Source: Phyllostachys edulis (Eukaryota; Streptophyta; Magnoliopsida; Poales; Poaceae). From it: DNA of 64,000 nucleotides. This document shows, in pieces, positions 33,301-43,135 of the stretch (position 1 is its first letter; each line of letters starts with the position of its first letter). The stretch covers positions 15,534,115 to 15,598,114 of the forward strand of contig CM070550.1 in assembly GCA_036346405.1 (NCBI GenBank), in the 5' to 3' direction. Below the pieces are notes generated by a model. It saw only the letters and a program-made list of their open reading frames with translations, had not been told where the DNA came from and ran no database searches. A program made the position numbers and the translations under genes.

Positions 33301-34285
33301 CAGAGTGGGGGAGGACTAGGCTAAATAATTTACAACATTTCACCGTGGTTGTGCTTGGTTGCGTGGGTGTTAGAATGACCTACTTTTATGTATTCTCACA
33401 TGGCTCAAGAGGGGGCTTAAATCCGGTGGGTGGTTAACCCAATAGAAGCGAAACCTTATTGAGGCGGGACTATGGTGGGATGGCGCATTGTAAAGGCCTT
33501 GTGATAATCACTTAGTCGCACACCTACGGAAGTGTGTCAGACGGACATTACAAGTCAATTATCTCTTGTGGGTAAAATTGTACAGCCTATGCAGAGTGTA
33601 AAACTATTTGAATAGCCGTGTCCACGGTCATAGACATGCTGAGCAAAGCCACTCAAAGTTAGACATTGATTTTTATTTCAAAACATTTTGACAAATGATT
33701 TTGGATAGTTTATCCAATTGAGAAATTAGGCGGTTAGCTATGCGATAGGAGGGTATCCATCACCATATTTCATATGGAGGTTATCCTACTATAAAACTTG
33801 AGAATTTATAAAATAAATTTTAGTTATAGAATAATCGCTTTGGAACTTAGTGCGAATATTTAAAAAAAATATTGCTTTATGCAAATTCAACCAATAAGTT
33901 TTGCTTTGATATATTCTTGCATGCATTATAATATGTTATTAGGTGTAACCTGTGAGCATGGAAGTTGTGCTCACCCTTGCTTAATGCAAATAAATGTAAG
34001 AGGTGAAGGACTTTGCTATTAGTGTGGATTGCGACGACTAGACCGCTACCCCAGTCGATTACCTGTGGCAGATTAGCTGGACTCTACTACATCTTCTTCA
34101 TCTTCCGCTGTGTTTGTTTATTGTTGGCTTGTAAGTTTTTCTTGTAATCAACTCTGATATTTATTAATAAAGTTATGCGAATTATGGATGTTACCATATT
34201 TGTTTACTGTGTGAACTAGCTACTGATCATATGACTAGTTTAGAAATACACAGAGGATTTGAGGGTGTTACTCCCGGGTCCGACA
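30350..34285 (+). mobile_element. Third long gypsy LTR (diverged relative), probably solo
   Basis: It starts tgtaacatcctaaag and ends gggtgttactcccgggtccgaca. It is collinear in its second half with the 5' LTR at 20,717 (for example the gaaatggatgg-tggtgggtgcag block at 33,155 and the tgtgctcacccttgc block at 33,967), but diverges strongly in the first half, with its own CT-rich tract (31,020-31,135) and a repeated 20-base word at 31,146-31,185. A TATA box gtatataagag lies near 31,477. Neither side has a primer-binding site or polypurine tract. The flanks ttctt and tctgc do not form a TSD. Confidence 0.8.
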
Positions 34286-34502
34286 TCTGCTCCAGAGCTG
34301 CTCCCCGAGTGCCGGCGAAGCCCATGAGGGAGACGACCATGACGGTGAGGCCGATGACGATGATGGGCCACTACAGGTTGCAGATGCACTTGGTGGTGTT
34401 GGCCCGTGACACTAGCTAGATTCAGCGCCCTAGGGTCGGGATCGAGATTAGGAATGTCACAACGTTGACAATCCCCAGCAGGCTCGTCCCGTCACACAAC
34501 AT
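34286..34502 (-). pseudogene. Tetraspanin N-terminal gene fragment
   Basis: From the ATG at 34,502 one continuous frame reads MLCDGTSLLGIVNVVTFLIS and IPTLGR, then two stops, LVSRANTTKCICNL, another stop, and WPIIVIGLTVMVVSLMGFAG. This is the layout of a plant tetraspanin: transmembrane helix 1, the G-x-W-L and cysteine region, and helix 2 with the MVVSLMGFAG signature. Similarity stops at about 34,310. The three stops sit where the family has Trp or Gln codons and can be explained by single changes (TGG or CAG to TAG) plus one other change. The fragment sits inside retrotransposon sequence, so it is probably a captured or relocated exon. It does not make protein. Confidence 0.6.
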
Positions 34503-34596
34503 CTTATTCCCCGCCGATTCTTCCTCAACTCCTTCTTGGCTCCTCCTCTGTTTCTTGTTTCGCACATAGTGTCGTGCTATTGCTTGCTATGTGCGT

Positions 34597-34628
<32 letters not shown>

Positions 34629-35337
34629 CAGAGGGAGGAGGACAGGTAACCGACTGCATATTGTTGCTGCTACTGCTATCTATTCCTTTGAGTCATTTCT
34701 TTCTTTGTGTCGTTTATTCCGTTGTGTCCATCCAAGTCCATAACACTCTATCTTTGAGTTCGTCTAAACCATGCGAGTCCACAAATTCCTTATCAGTTAG
34801 CCAATTGCTTCCTGGTTCACGCCTTCCCTTTCGCATGGTAGCCGCCACCGCTCTTCTCTCCGATCCACCGTAGATCGTAGAAGTCGTTATGATACCGCTG
34901 CTTCTCTCTAAGTCGCTGTCACGACCTTTTAAGGTTGTCGCGCTTCTTCCCCACTGCGCCTCCGTTGCACTTCTTATGCACCGTGCCATCGCCATCTTGG
35001 GCTTCGATTTGCGCCATCATGTTTCTATCTATTCATCTTTGGCTTGATTTGACAGCTTTCTCTATTTTTATCGGTTTCATTATCTTCTTTGTCGTGTTGC
35101 CGCGGTTGACTTTGCTCCCGCTTGCCTCTACTTTTTTAGCCCCTGCACCTTGTGCTTTATGGGTTGTCGCATGACCACGGATGGGGAGACTTTTTGATAC
35201 TCGACATATTTTCTAAAAGCTGCACGCTACGATGACATTACCAAGACTCGTACGTTGGTTTTTTCCTTTTGTAGTGTCAACCCTTTCCAAATGCAATGCT
35301 ATTGCATACGCTTTGCATTTGAGGGGGTGTTAAGGGT
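34503..35337 (+). mobile_element. Non-coding interior of the copia-like element, with polypurine tract
   Basis: A (GA)n run at about 34,600-34,624 is followed by 0.7 kb without meaningful coding sequence. The stretch ends in catttgaggggg (to 35,337), a polypurine tract directly before an LTR starting tgttaagg. Lack of gag and pol suggests a large-retrotransposon-derivative type or a heavily deleted element. Confidence 0.55.
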
Positions 35338-35427
35338 ATTTATGGTATTTCCCTTGTACTAAGGTTTAGTCTTGTATCCCCTTCATACCCTATATATATT
35401 GCTTATTGGACCTCTTAAATACATACA
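35338..35427 (+). repeat. 90-bp 3' LTR of the copia-like element
   Basis: tgttaagggtatttatgg to ttaaatacataca (TG...CA), with a TATA-like ctatatatattg near 35,389. The first 43 bases match the remnant at 20,674-20,716. The following cacac (35,428-35,432) and the ctcac at 20,669-20,673 form a 5-bp TSD with one mismatch. Such a short LTR is unusual for a complete copia element. Confidence 0.75.
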
Positions 35428-35430
35428 CAC

Positions 35431-35511
35431 ACTGGCTTCACCAAAAACTCTCATGGCCGTGTTCATTTCCCCACATTTTGCATACATATCTAAAAGAGCA
35501 TTACTCAAAAT
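35431..35511 (-). pseudogene. PPR gene, piece B
   Basis: The minus strand from the hAT target duplication reads ILSNALLDMYAKCGEMNTAM followed by RVFGEAS. NALLDMYAKCGEMNxAxRVF is the most typical PPR S/P repeat sequence. It links piece A (ending GLILS) to piece C (starting ERDGISWN). Both of its borders are transposon insertion sites. Confidence 0.9.
35504..35511. repeat. Left 8-bp TSD of second hAT element (ctcaaaat)
   Basis: Exact copy at 39,613-39,620. Lies in PPR coding sequence (ILS codons). Confidence 0.92.
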
Positions 35512-38500
35512 TTGTGATCCCCTGGGCGGGCGCCTTGGCCGCCTAGGTGCTGGGCGTGCGCTATCCGCCGCGACTTGGGCACAAGCATTCCTCTGGGCGC
35601 TCGGTCCACCTAGGCGGTCAACGCTGGTCCTAGGCGGACCGAGGCGGTGCTAGGCGGGCTGGGCACGGTGGAGCTAGGCGGCACAAGGCGGCGCTGGGCG
35701 CTCGGGGGAAGGGGGAGAAAATAGAGCAAACATATACAAGGCACAAGGTAAGAGAACCATACCCGATTTGGCCTTTTGCTCCCCTCTTGCGTTGGTCCGC
35801 GTCGTGCACCACAGCCACCTCTCCAGCCCCCCATTGCGTGCCCCTGTTGCGCCGCTCCTCCTCCTAGTTCCCCGTCGTGTGCTCCTCCTCCCGGCCCCCC
35901 GTCCATCACGCGGCTCCTCCCCGGCTCCCTGTCGCCGTCACGCGGCTCCTCCCTAGCTCCTCGTCGCCGTTGCGCCTCCAACCACATCACCCCCCAGCTC
36001 GCCTTCCTCTGCGGCTGCGTAGAGCCCCCCAGGTCCGTCGCCTCCTCCCTCTGGCTCGCCTCCCTTTGTGGCTGTGCAGAGCCCCCCCCCCCCCCGGTCC
36101 GCCGCCTCCTCCCTTTGGCCCTCGCCTTCCTCTAGCTCGCCTCCGGAGCTATGGAGGGTGGGACTGAGGTGGACCGCCTCCCTCTAGCTCGCCTCCGGAG
36201 CTGTGGAGGGTGGGACTGAGGTGGATAACTGGAGTCCGAACTCCGGAGTGCTTTTTGTAATTTGCTAGTTGCAAATAGCAAATAACTTATAACAATGAGT
36301 AACTGATGCTAGCAAATAGCAAATGCCAAATAGACAAATAATAGCAGTTACTGTTTAGTGATTACTGATTAGTGTTTAGTAGTCAATTCTCAATTGTGAA
36401 ATTTGTGATGTATTTGTGTTTACTGTTTAGTAGTCAATTAGTCAATTAGCAAATAGCAAGTAACAATTATGATTTAAAGTTTGTAACAATTGTTTATCAA
36501 TGTTCATGAATTGTAGGATGTCATCCGCTGCGTCTGCCACGGTGGAGGTGACTACGGATAGCCTTAAGAGGAAATCCGAGGACATAGTGTGGGAGTATGG
36601 AGTGTGGATTGATCCGAATAATCTGGATAAAGTAAAATGCAAGTTGTGCAACAAAATTATTTCCGGATGAGTGTATAGGATAAAGCAACATATTGCTCAC
36701 ATTAGGGGCAATGTTGCTAAATGCCCGTTGTCCACAAAAGAAGATCAAGAGAAGTGCATCAAATCAATCGAGGAGGCACAACATAAGAGGAAGACTAGAA
36801 AAGATAAAGAATAAGAAGTTAGAAATGAAGTTACCATTGATGAGAATGCCACCGGTGATGTTAATGAAGATCTTGAACTTGAAGATGTAGGATACTCAGC
36901 ACGTCAGAAGTTGGGGCCCATGGATAAGTTTGCAATGCCTATTGATCCTAGTACATTGAGCTCCAAAGAACTACAGCAACAAGCAATTAGTACCACCATT
37001 TGTAAAGAAAGACTCCATAAAGTGAGGCAATATGTTGCTAGGTGGATTTATGAATAAGGTAATAACGTGCAACTCTTGTAATGTTTACTAATAATATGTG
37101 AATGACATCCTGGTGTTGTTTACTAACATAAGTAACATTATATAATTATTTCATGTTTTAGGTGTACCGTTCAACTCCATCAACAATGATGCCTTTGTGC
37201 AAATGTGTGAAGCTATTGGCCGCTTTGGCCCTAGCTTTATTCGCCCTTCTTAACACGATGTGCGGGACAAGTTGTTGTATAAGGAAGTGGATGGAACCAA
37301 GGGGTTATTAAAGGACCATGAAGAAGAGAGGGCCAAGACTGGGTGCTCTATTATGACCGATGCATGTACTGATCAGAAAAGGAGGAGCATCATGAACATA
37401 TGTGTGCATTGTAGCCTGGGGTCATGTTTCCTAGAATTAAAGGATGCATCTAATGAGTCACACACTGGAGAGCTCATCTTTCAATATGTGGATTCTTGCA
37501 TTGAAAAAATAGGTGCGGCCCATGTTGTCCAAGTTGTCATCGATAATGCTTCAAACAACATGGCGGCGAAGGCATTATTGAAGGATAAAAGGCCTAGATT
37601 ATTTTGGAGCTCATGTGCAACCCACACTATTAACTTGATGCTACAAGGAATTGGGAGCATTGCAAGGTTCAAGAAGACACTTGATCAAGCCAAGTCACTA
37701 ACCATTTTTATCTACTCGCACCATATGATATTGGCCTTGATGAGAAAATTTACAAAGAAGAGGGATATAATAAGGCCTGGGGTGACTAGGTTTGCTTCCT
37801 CTTTTCTCACTTTGCAAAGCTTGTTTGAGAAGAAACTCCAACTAAGGTCGATGGCGCTTAGCCAAGAATGGAAAAATTGCATCCATTGTAAAAAAAAGGC
37901 AAAGGCAAGGTATCCACTGCTATATTGGTTAGTAGAGCCTTTTGGAATGGTGTTTCTCTTTGCTTAAGGGTATTTGAGCCATTAGTAAAGGTTCTTCGAA
38001 TGGTTGATAGGGTTGTAAAGCCTTCTATGGCCTTTCTTTATGGAGAAATTCGAAAGGCAAAGAAAGAAATCATGGAAGTCATGAACAATATAGAGAACAA
38101 CTATAACCCCATCATAGATATTATCGACGAGAAGATGGAAGGATAGACTTGATTCTCCATTGCACTTGACGGCATACTTCTTGAATCCATATTATAGTTA
38201 TTGTGATGGCTCCATTTTTTTGGATGATGTTGTTATGGATAGGGTATTCACTTGTGTGGAGACTTTTTACCATGATGACGATGACAAGCAAAGTCAATTG
38301 CTAAATGTGGAGTTAGGTATATTCAAAGATCAAGAAGGCCACTTTGGGAAAGCGGCAACAAAGGCCGGTTGCAAAGACTATGAATTTAATCCAGGTTTAA
38401 TAATTACCAGTTAATGTAAATATATGCATGATTGTAAATTTGTCATGTACTAATTATTTTCTTGTTCCTAATATGCAGCTAAATGGTGGTCTACTTATGG

Positions 38501-39612
38501 ATGTAAAGTTCCCGTGTTACAAAAAATGGCCACGAGGATCCTCTCATTGACATTTAGTTCATCCGGTTGTGACAGAAATTGAAGCACTTTTGAAGGGGTT
38601 AGTTAGTTTCTAAACTTCTCTAAAGAGTAAAGAGTCAAGTCTCAATTCTCAATATCTGCATTAGTATGTTACATTTAACTAACTATACTTTACTTTGCAT
38701 TTCGTAGATACATACAAAGAAAAGAAATAAACTAGATGTCGATCGTCTTAACCATCTAGTCTATGTTCAATACAATGCCAAATTGAGGAACAAAAAAGTG
38801 AAGAGAGAGAAGAAGAACATAGATCCTATTATAGGCTCCGAAGCTAATGAAGCTCAAGGGTGGTTAATTGGAGGTGGAGATGATGATCAAGATGTTGAGC
38901 CCGCTATAGGGTTTACATGGAAGGTAATTGAAGAAGCATGTGGGGCTAATGAGGTCTTAGAATTTCGTAAGAGCGCAAGAGTGAGGCAACTTTATGAAGA
39001 AGATTTCAAGTCCGATACCGAAGAAGAGGAGGAGGTCAATGCGGAGGAGGAAATTGAGTATGAGTTCAACCAAGAAGAAGTGCTTTCAACAAAAAATTAT
39101 GAGAAAGAAGATGACTAGTCATTCACTTATCTGATCATCAATTTATCATACGACTCTATTTATATTTCGCTTACTTGTTTTATTTGTGAGACCTTATGAA
39201 CCATTTATATTTGGCTTGCTTGTTTTATTTGTGGCTTGTTTCATTGTTTGAACTATTTGATGTTACTTGTTTGAATTATATTTTTATTGCATCAAGTCAT
39301 CAATTGACAACTCATGATACATCAACTCATGAAGGTCATTACATCAAGTCTTCAAATATATTTGCATCACCAAACTACCAAGGTAACATCTTTTCTTACA
39401 TAATTACCCATATACTAACATCTTTTCTTACATAATTACCCATATACATACATACATGTAACATTTCTTCTTACATACATACATATATACATGTAACATA
39501 TACATAAGTTTGAACTGATGTTTACTATTATGTGTTTATCCTACTTGCTTGGCTTGCAATTCTGTTCGGCCGTCTGGACGTCCCCGCCCGACTAACACCT
39601 AGGTGAACATCG
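35512..39612 (+). mobile_element. Autonomous-type hAT transposon in the PPR gene
   Basis: A 4,101-base insertion flanked by a perfect 8-bp TSD. The ends ttgtgatcccctgggcgg and (reverse-complemented right end) cgatgttcacctaggtg are imperfect TIRs. The left subterminal region (35,530-35,710) holds a dense array of cctaggcgg/gctaggcgg words; the right has only one or two. The interior carries a plus-strand BED/DUF659-type transposase pseudogene. Tandem duplications occur at 36,014-36,120 (about 60-base period) and 36,131-36,225 (52-base period), plus a 32-base period at 39,384-39,446. Confidence 0.93.
36518..39118 (+). pseudogene. hAT transposase (BED finger, DUF659, dimerisation domain), broken
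   Basis: It starts MSSAASATVEVTTDSLKRKS. A BED zinc finger follows (VWEYGVWIDPNN, KVKCKLCNKIISG, stop, VYRIKQHIAHI). A GT-AG intron at 37,059-37,161 joins RWIYE-stop to GVPFNSINNDAFVQM. The DUF659/catalytic region follows (CSIMTDACTDQKRRSIMNIC, VVQVVIDNASNNMAAKALL, FWSSCATHTINLML). After frameshifts near 37,930 and 38,140 come FLYGEIRKAKKEIMEV, LDSPLHLTAYFLNPYY and the hAT dimerisation motif (VPVLQKMATRILSLTFSSSG) near 38,505-38,570. An acidic tail ends at 39,118. Several stops (in the BED finger, after DKE, before the intron) make it a pseudogene. Confidence 0.9.
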
Positions 39613-39620
39613 CTCAAAAT
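39613..39620. repeat. Right 8-bp TSD of second hAT element (ctcaaaat)
   Basis: Exact copy of 35,504-35,511. Confidence 0.92.
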
Positions 39621-40529
39621 CAATCCCCTGTCTGCAATATCCATCCTCATCCTCCGCACCACGGTGCCATGAACGGACCTCCCAAGAAGCGGATTCTTCA
39701 GCCTCACACAGCAAGCGAGGAGAGCAACAGCCGTATACTGATCAACACCAATCTCCCTGGACGCCATATCACGGAAAAGCTGCAGCGCCTTCCTGCTGCA
39801 ACCTTCCTTGACATACCCAAACAACATGATATTGCAAGACACCGTATCCGACATCGGTGTACACAGGAACATCGCCTCGGCCGCCTCCACATCGCCGGCG
39901 TCCAGGTACATCTTGATCAGCGAGTTCCGCAAGTACACACGCGAGCGCAAGCCATTCACAAGGACGTGAGCATGTACCTGCTTCCCGACCGACGCGCACT
40001 CCACAGACTTCAACAGCGACAGGAAGGTCTGCTCATCAGGGGAAGCGGATGACGCGATCATGGATTTGTACAGAGCCACTGATCGGCTCTGCGAGGAGGA
40101 GAGCGCCGAGAGCATCAGGTTGTAGATGTAGAGGTTGGGGCGAGGGGTGAAGTGCTCGAACAGGAGCAGGGCCTCGCGCGTGTACTTGGGGACGGAGACG
40201 GCTGCGAAGTGGAGGAGCCGGCTCATGGGGAAGGTCTCCAAGGCGAGCCCGAGGCGGAGCGTGTGGGCGAGGTTGGCCTTGAACGGCCGCGCCCCGCCCC
40301 GGCACCGGTCGAGCAGAGCGAGTGCTGGGTGGCCCAGCCGCAGCGAGACGGTCGGGTCCCAGGGGCTACCGGAGGTGGTGGCCACCACGGCAGCGAGACG
40401 GAGGTGCGTGTTGGGGGGGGGGGGGTGGGTGGGTGGGGTTGGGTTGGGTCTCGACGGCGGCGGTATTAACGTCGTCGCGGTTGCGGTGTGGTGGAGGCGG
40501 AAAATGGGTCGCTGGGATGAGGAGGCCAC
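39613..40529 (-). pseudogene. PPR gene, piece A (N-terminal half)
   Basis: One long open frame, with no stop, runs from about 40,529 to the hAT insertion site. A Ser/Thr/Pro-rich N-terminus could be an organellar targeting peptide. PPR repeats follow: YTREALLLFEHFTPRPNLYI, YNLMLSALSSSQSRSVALYK, LRNSLIKMYLDAGDVEAAEA, SCNIMLFGYVKEGCSRKALQ and VALLACCVRLKNPLLGRSVH, ending MDIADRGLILS at the target duplication. The codon at the apparent start is GTG, and the nearest upstream ATG (40,552) is in another frame, so the start is uncertain or lost. The frame is GC-rich, as usual for 5' ends of grass genes. Beyond the insertion the frame reads foreign sequence to a stop at 39,528. Confidence 0.9.
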
Positions 40530-40682
40530 CTCACCGCCGGCGACACAGGCATCCGAGCGAGTGGCTTCGCGGCGGAGCCGGCGGTGGTCGGCTCCATCGA
40601 GTGGCTACCACTCGGTGGAGACCGGCGAGGAGGCGTCGCAGTGGCAGGCCCAACTAAACGCGCGCGCGCCTGATTACCTAAC

Positions 40683-40696
40683 ATCTAGGCCCATTT
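40683..40696. repeat. Left 14-bp TSD of second LINE (atctaggcccattt)
   Basis: Exact copy at 43,074-43,087, after the LINE poly-A tail. Confidence 0.95.
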
Positions 40697-43073
40697 ACTT
40701 GCTCAATGTTGGTTATGAAATAATTTTAGACCCATTTGCTTGCTCAGTGTTTGTTATAAAATAATTACAAAAGTCATGACCACAAGACTAGAAAAATTCA
40801 TGGATAAATTAATAAGCAGGTGTCAAATTTGCTTACATTAAGCAAAGAAATATTATGGATGGGATGTTGACTCTACATGAAATCATTTATGAAACGAAAA
40901 TAAAAAAGCAGAATGGCGTGGTGCTCAAACTGGACTTTGAAAGGCCTATGACTAGGTTAATTGGGATTTCTTGTTTAATTGTTTGGAATGGAGAGGTTTC
41001 AACTCCAAATGGTGTGCTTGGTGCCTCACCTCATTGACAATGGTGTAGCCATTCTGCAATATGCAGATGACACCATTCTCTGCCTTGAAGATAACATGGA
41101 GAAAGCAAAAAATAAAATAAAAATGAAACTCTTGATTTATGCTTATGCATCCATGTCTGGCTTAAAAATAAATTTACAGAAAAGTGAAGTTTTATTAATT
41201 GGGGGAGATGATGAAAAAGCTATTCAATATGCTGACATGTTTGATTGTCAAACTGGTGAATGGCCTTTAAGATATTTGGGTATTCCTATTTGTAACTCAC
41301 GGTTGCATGTAATAGATTGGGCTAAACTTGAAGAAAGAATAATGTAAAGGTTGGATAGTTGTCAGGGAAGTTCTCTATCCATTGGTGGTAGAGTAACTCT
41401 CATTAACTCTTGCTTGAGTAGTGTACCCATTTACCATATGTGGATGTATTTGTTGCCTAAAACAGTTTTGAAAAGAATCGATAAATATAGAAGATCATTT
41501 CTGTGGCAAGGGGGTGGGACGAAAAGAAAATGTCACCTTGTTAAATGGGAGAAAATATGTACCCCTAAGCAAAAAGGGGGGCTTGGAATACAAGATCTAT
41601 ACAAGCTGAACGTAAGTTTGTTATGTAAATGGTGGTGGAAACTTGAAGCTGAAAATGGCATTTGGCAGGATGTAATTAGATGAAAGTATCTTGGGGGAAA
41701 ATGCATTTCCCAAATTAAGCAGAAACAAAACGATTCAGCGTGTTGGGCTGATCTTTTGAAAACTAAACATCTCCACCTTGAAGGAAGAAATCTGGTGATA
41801 GGTAATGGGAAAGGAACTGATTTCTGGAGGGACTGCTGGTGTGGTGCTTTACCTCCGTGTGAAATTTTTTATGATTTATTCAGCTTGTGTAATGAACAGG
41901 ACATCACTGTTTATGAGTTTGTCTCAGAAGGGTGGGATCTCAGTTTCAGAAGGTGGTCAACTGAGGATCTACAAAAAGATTTAAGAAATCTTAGAGATAT
42001 TCTGGTAACTATTGCCCTGGGTGACAGCAGTACAGACCGTCCTAAATGGTGCTTAGAGAAATCTGGAATCTCACTGTAAGATCAATATATAAGATGATGA
42101 ACAACCACTTAAAACAATCTTGATTTCAAGATGTTATGGAAAGCAAAGTTGCCTCATAAGATCAAAATCTTCATGTGGCTTATTGGATATAATGCAATCC
42201 TGACTAAGGATAACCTGATCAAAAGGAAATGGCAAGGTGATCCCATATGTTGCTTCTGTAATGAACCTGAAAGCATTGCTCATCTTTTCTTTGAGTGTGT
42301 TGTTGCAAAATTTGCATGAGGGCAACTGGATTGGCCATAGGAGCCGATTGCAGACCTGGTAGCTTTGAACAATTCTTTTGGTGGATTCAAGATGTTATGC
42401 CATGCAATAGGACAACTCACATTATTGGTCTTGCTGCTGTGTGTTGGGCAATATGGAAACTCAGAAATAAAGCCTGTTTTGACCCCAAAAAAAAGATTCG
42501 ATCTCCTGCTGAGATCGTGTGCACTATTTGTTCCTTACTTATTGGGCAGGTTTGATCAAAGAAGACTTGAAGGAGGCAGTAAGGAAAGGAGCGGCGATCA
42601 TTCAGGCTGAAGCTCTCAGGCAGCATGATGAGACCAATGGAGGTGGAGCAAACAGGCAAGGTGCTGGGTCAAGCTCAGCTTTGCTGCTGGAAGATGGAGG
42701 AAGAGTTTCAACAATTGGCGTGATCTGAAGACCTTGGTGACAATAAGACACTTTGTTTTGTCAAGTTCTGGTGCTGTGCTTCGTTTTTAGTCTGTAATCT
42801 TAGCCTCAATGATCTGTAATGTAGTTGTTTTTGGTTCACTCTGCATTTTGTTGATCTCCTGGCCTGGGTGAGAGTTGCGAACATCCTTTTAGGAGTTGGT
42901 AGTAGTGAAAATCTCAAATCGCAGCTATATTGGAGAGTTTGCTTGGTGCTGTCTGCCAGTATTTGATCTGGGTTTTGGATCCAGTCATGTTAGGTGGTTT
43001 AGGAGAAAGCTCAGAACTGTGTGTTTGTTTCCGTTCTTGCTAATGGAAATCCAAGAAATCGTTTGAAAAAAAA
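40697..43073 (+). mobile_element. Second L1-type LINE, in the PPR 5' region
   Basis: A 2,377-base insertion with perfect 14-bp target duplications and a terminal A-run (gaaaaaaaa) before the right copy. It lies about 150 bases upstream of the PPR start and separates the gene from the ggccca/tgggcc-rich sequence at 43,079-43,135. Confidence 0.93.
40855..42630 (+). pseudogene. LINE ORF2 remnant with internal RT deletion
   Basis: It enters the RT domain at LHEIIYETKIKKQNGVVLKL and DFERPMTRL. It then skips the segment that normally holds the RQGDPLSP box and resumes at PHLIDNGVAILQYADDTILC, with KINLQKSEVLLIGG and WPLRYLGIPICNS (41,030-41,347). Further frames carry GRVTLINSCLSSVPIYHMWM, KQKGGLGIQDLYKLN, WRDCWCGALPPCEIFYDL and the zf-RVT tail (LPHKIKIFMWLIGYNAILTK, CCFCNEPESIAHLFFECV), ending near 42,630. 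It has several stops and frameshifts. It is related to the LINE at 18,280 but clearly diverged. Confidence 0.9.
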
Positions 43074-43078
43074 ATCTA

Positions 43079-43135
43079 GGCCCATTTTTATGGGCCGCGG
43101 TCCCACCCAAAATGGGTTAATGGGCCAAATATTAG
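43079..43135 (-). promoter_or_regulatory. Site II-type (tgggcc/ggccca) promoter motifs of the PPR gene
   Basis: ggcccat (43,079-43,085) and tgggcc at 43,091-43,096 and 43,121-43,126 are grouped within 50 bases. Site II elements are typical of promoters of plant nuclear genes for organellar gene expression, including many PPR genes. The first copy is itself part of the LINE target duplication, so it is now present twice. Function is inferred from motif and position. Confidence 0.5.

Noticed and set aside
30350..34285. Third LTR as the missing end of the gag-only gypsy element
   Set aside because: Its first half is too different from the other two LTRs, and its right flank tctgc does not match the expected TSD ttagt.
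34600..34624. (GA)n run as a regulatory element
   Set aside because: A simple microsatellite; similar runs occur at 43,201-43,219. No gene that could be regulated is adjacent.
35610..36167. Pro/Arg/Ser-rich frames on both strands
   Set aside because: They come from GC-rich subterminal repeats and tandem duplications of the hAT element.
40036..40764. Large plus-strand frames opposite the PPR N-terminus
   Set aside because: Antisense shadows of GC-rich PPR coding sequence; no family resemblance.
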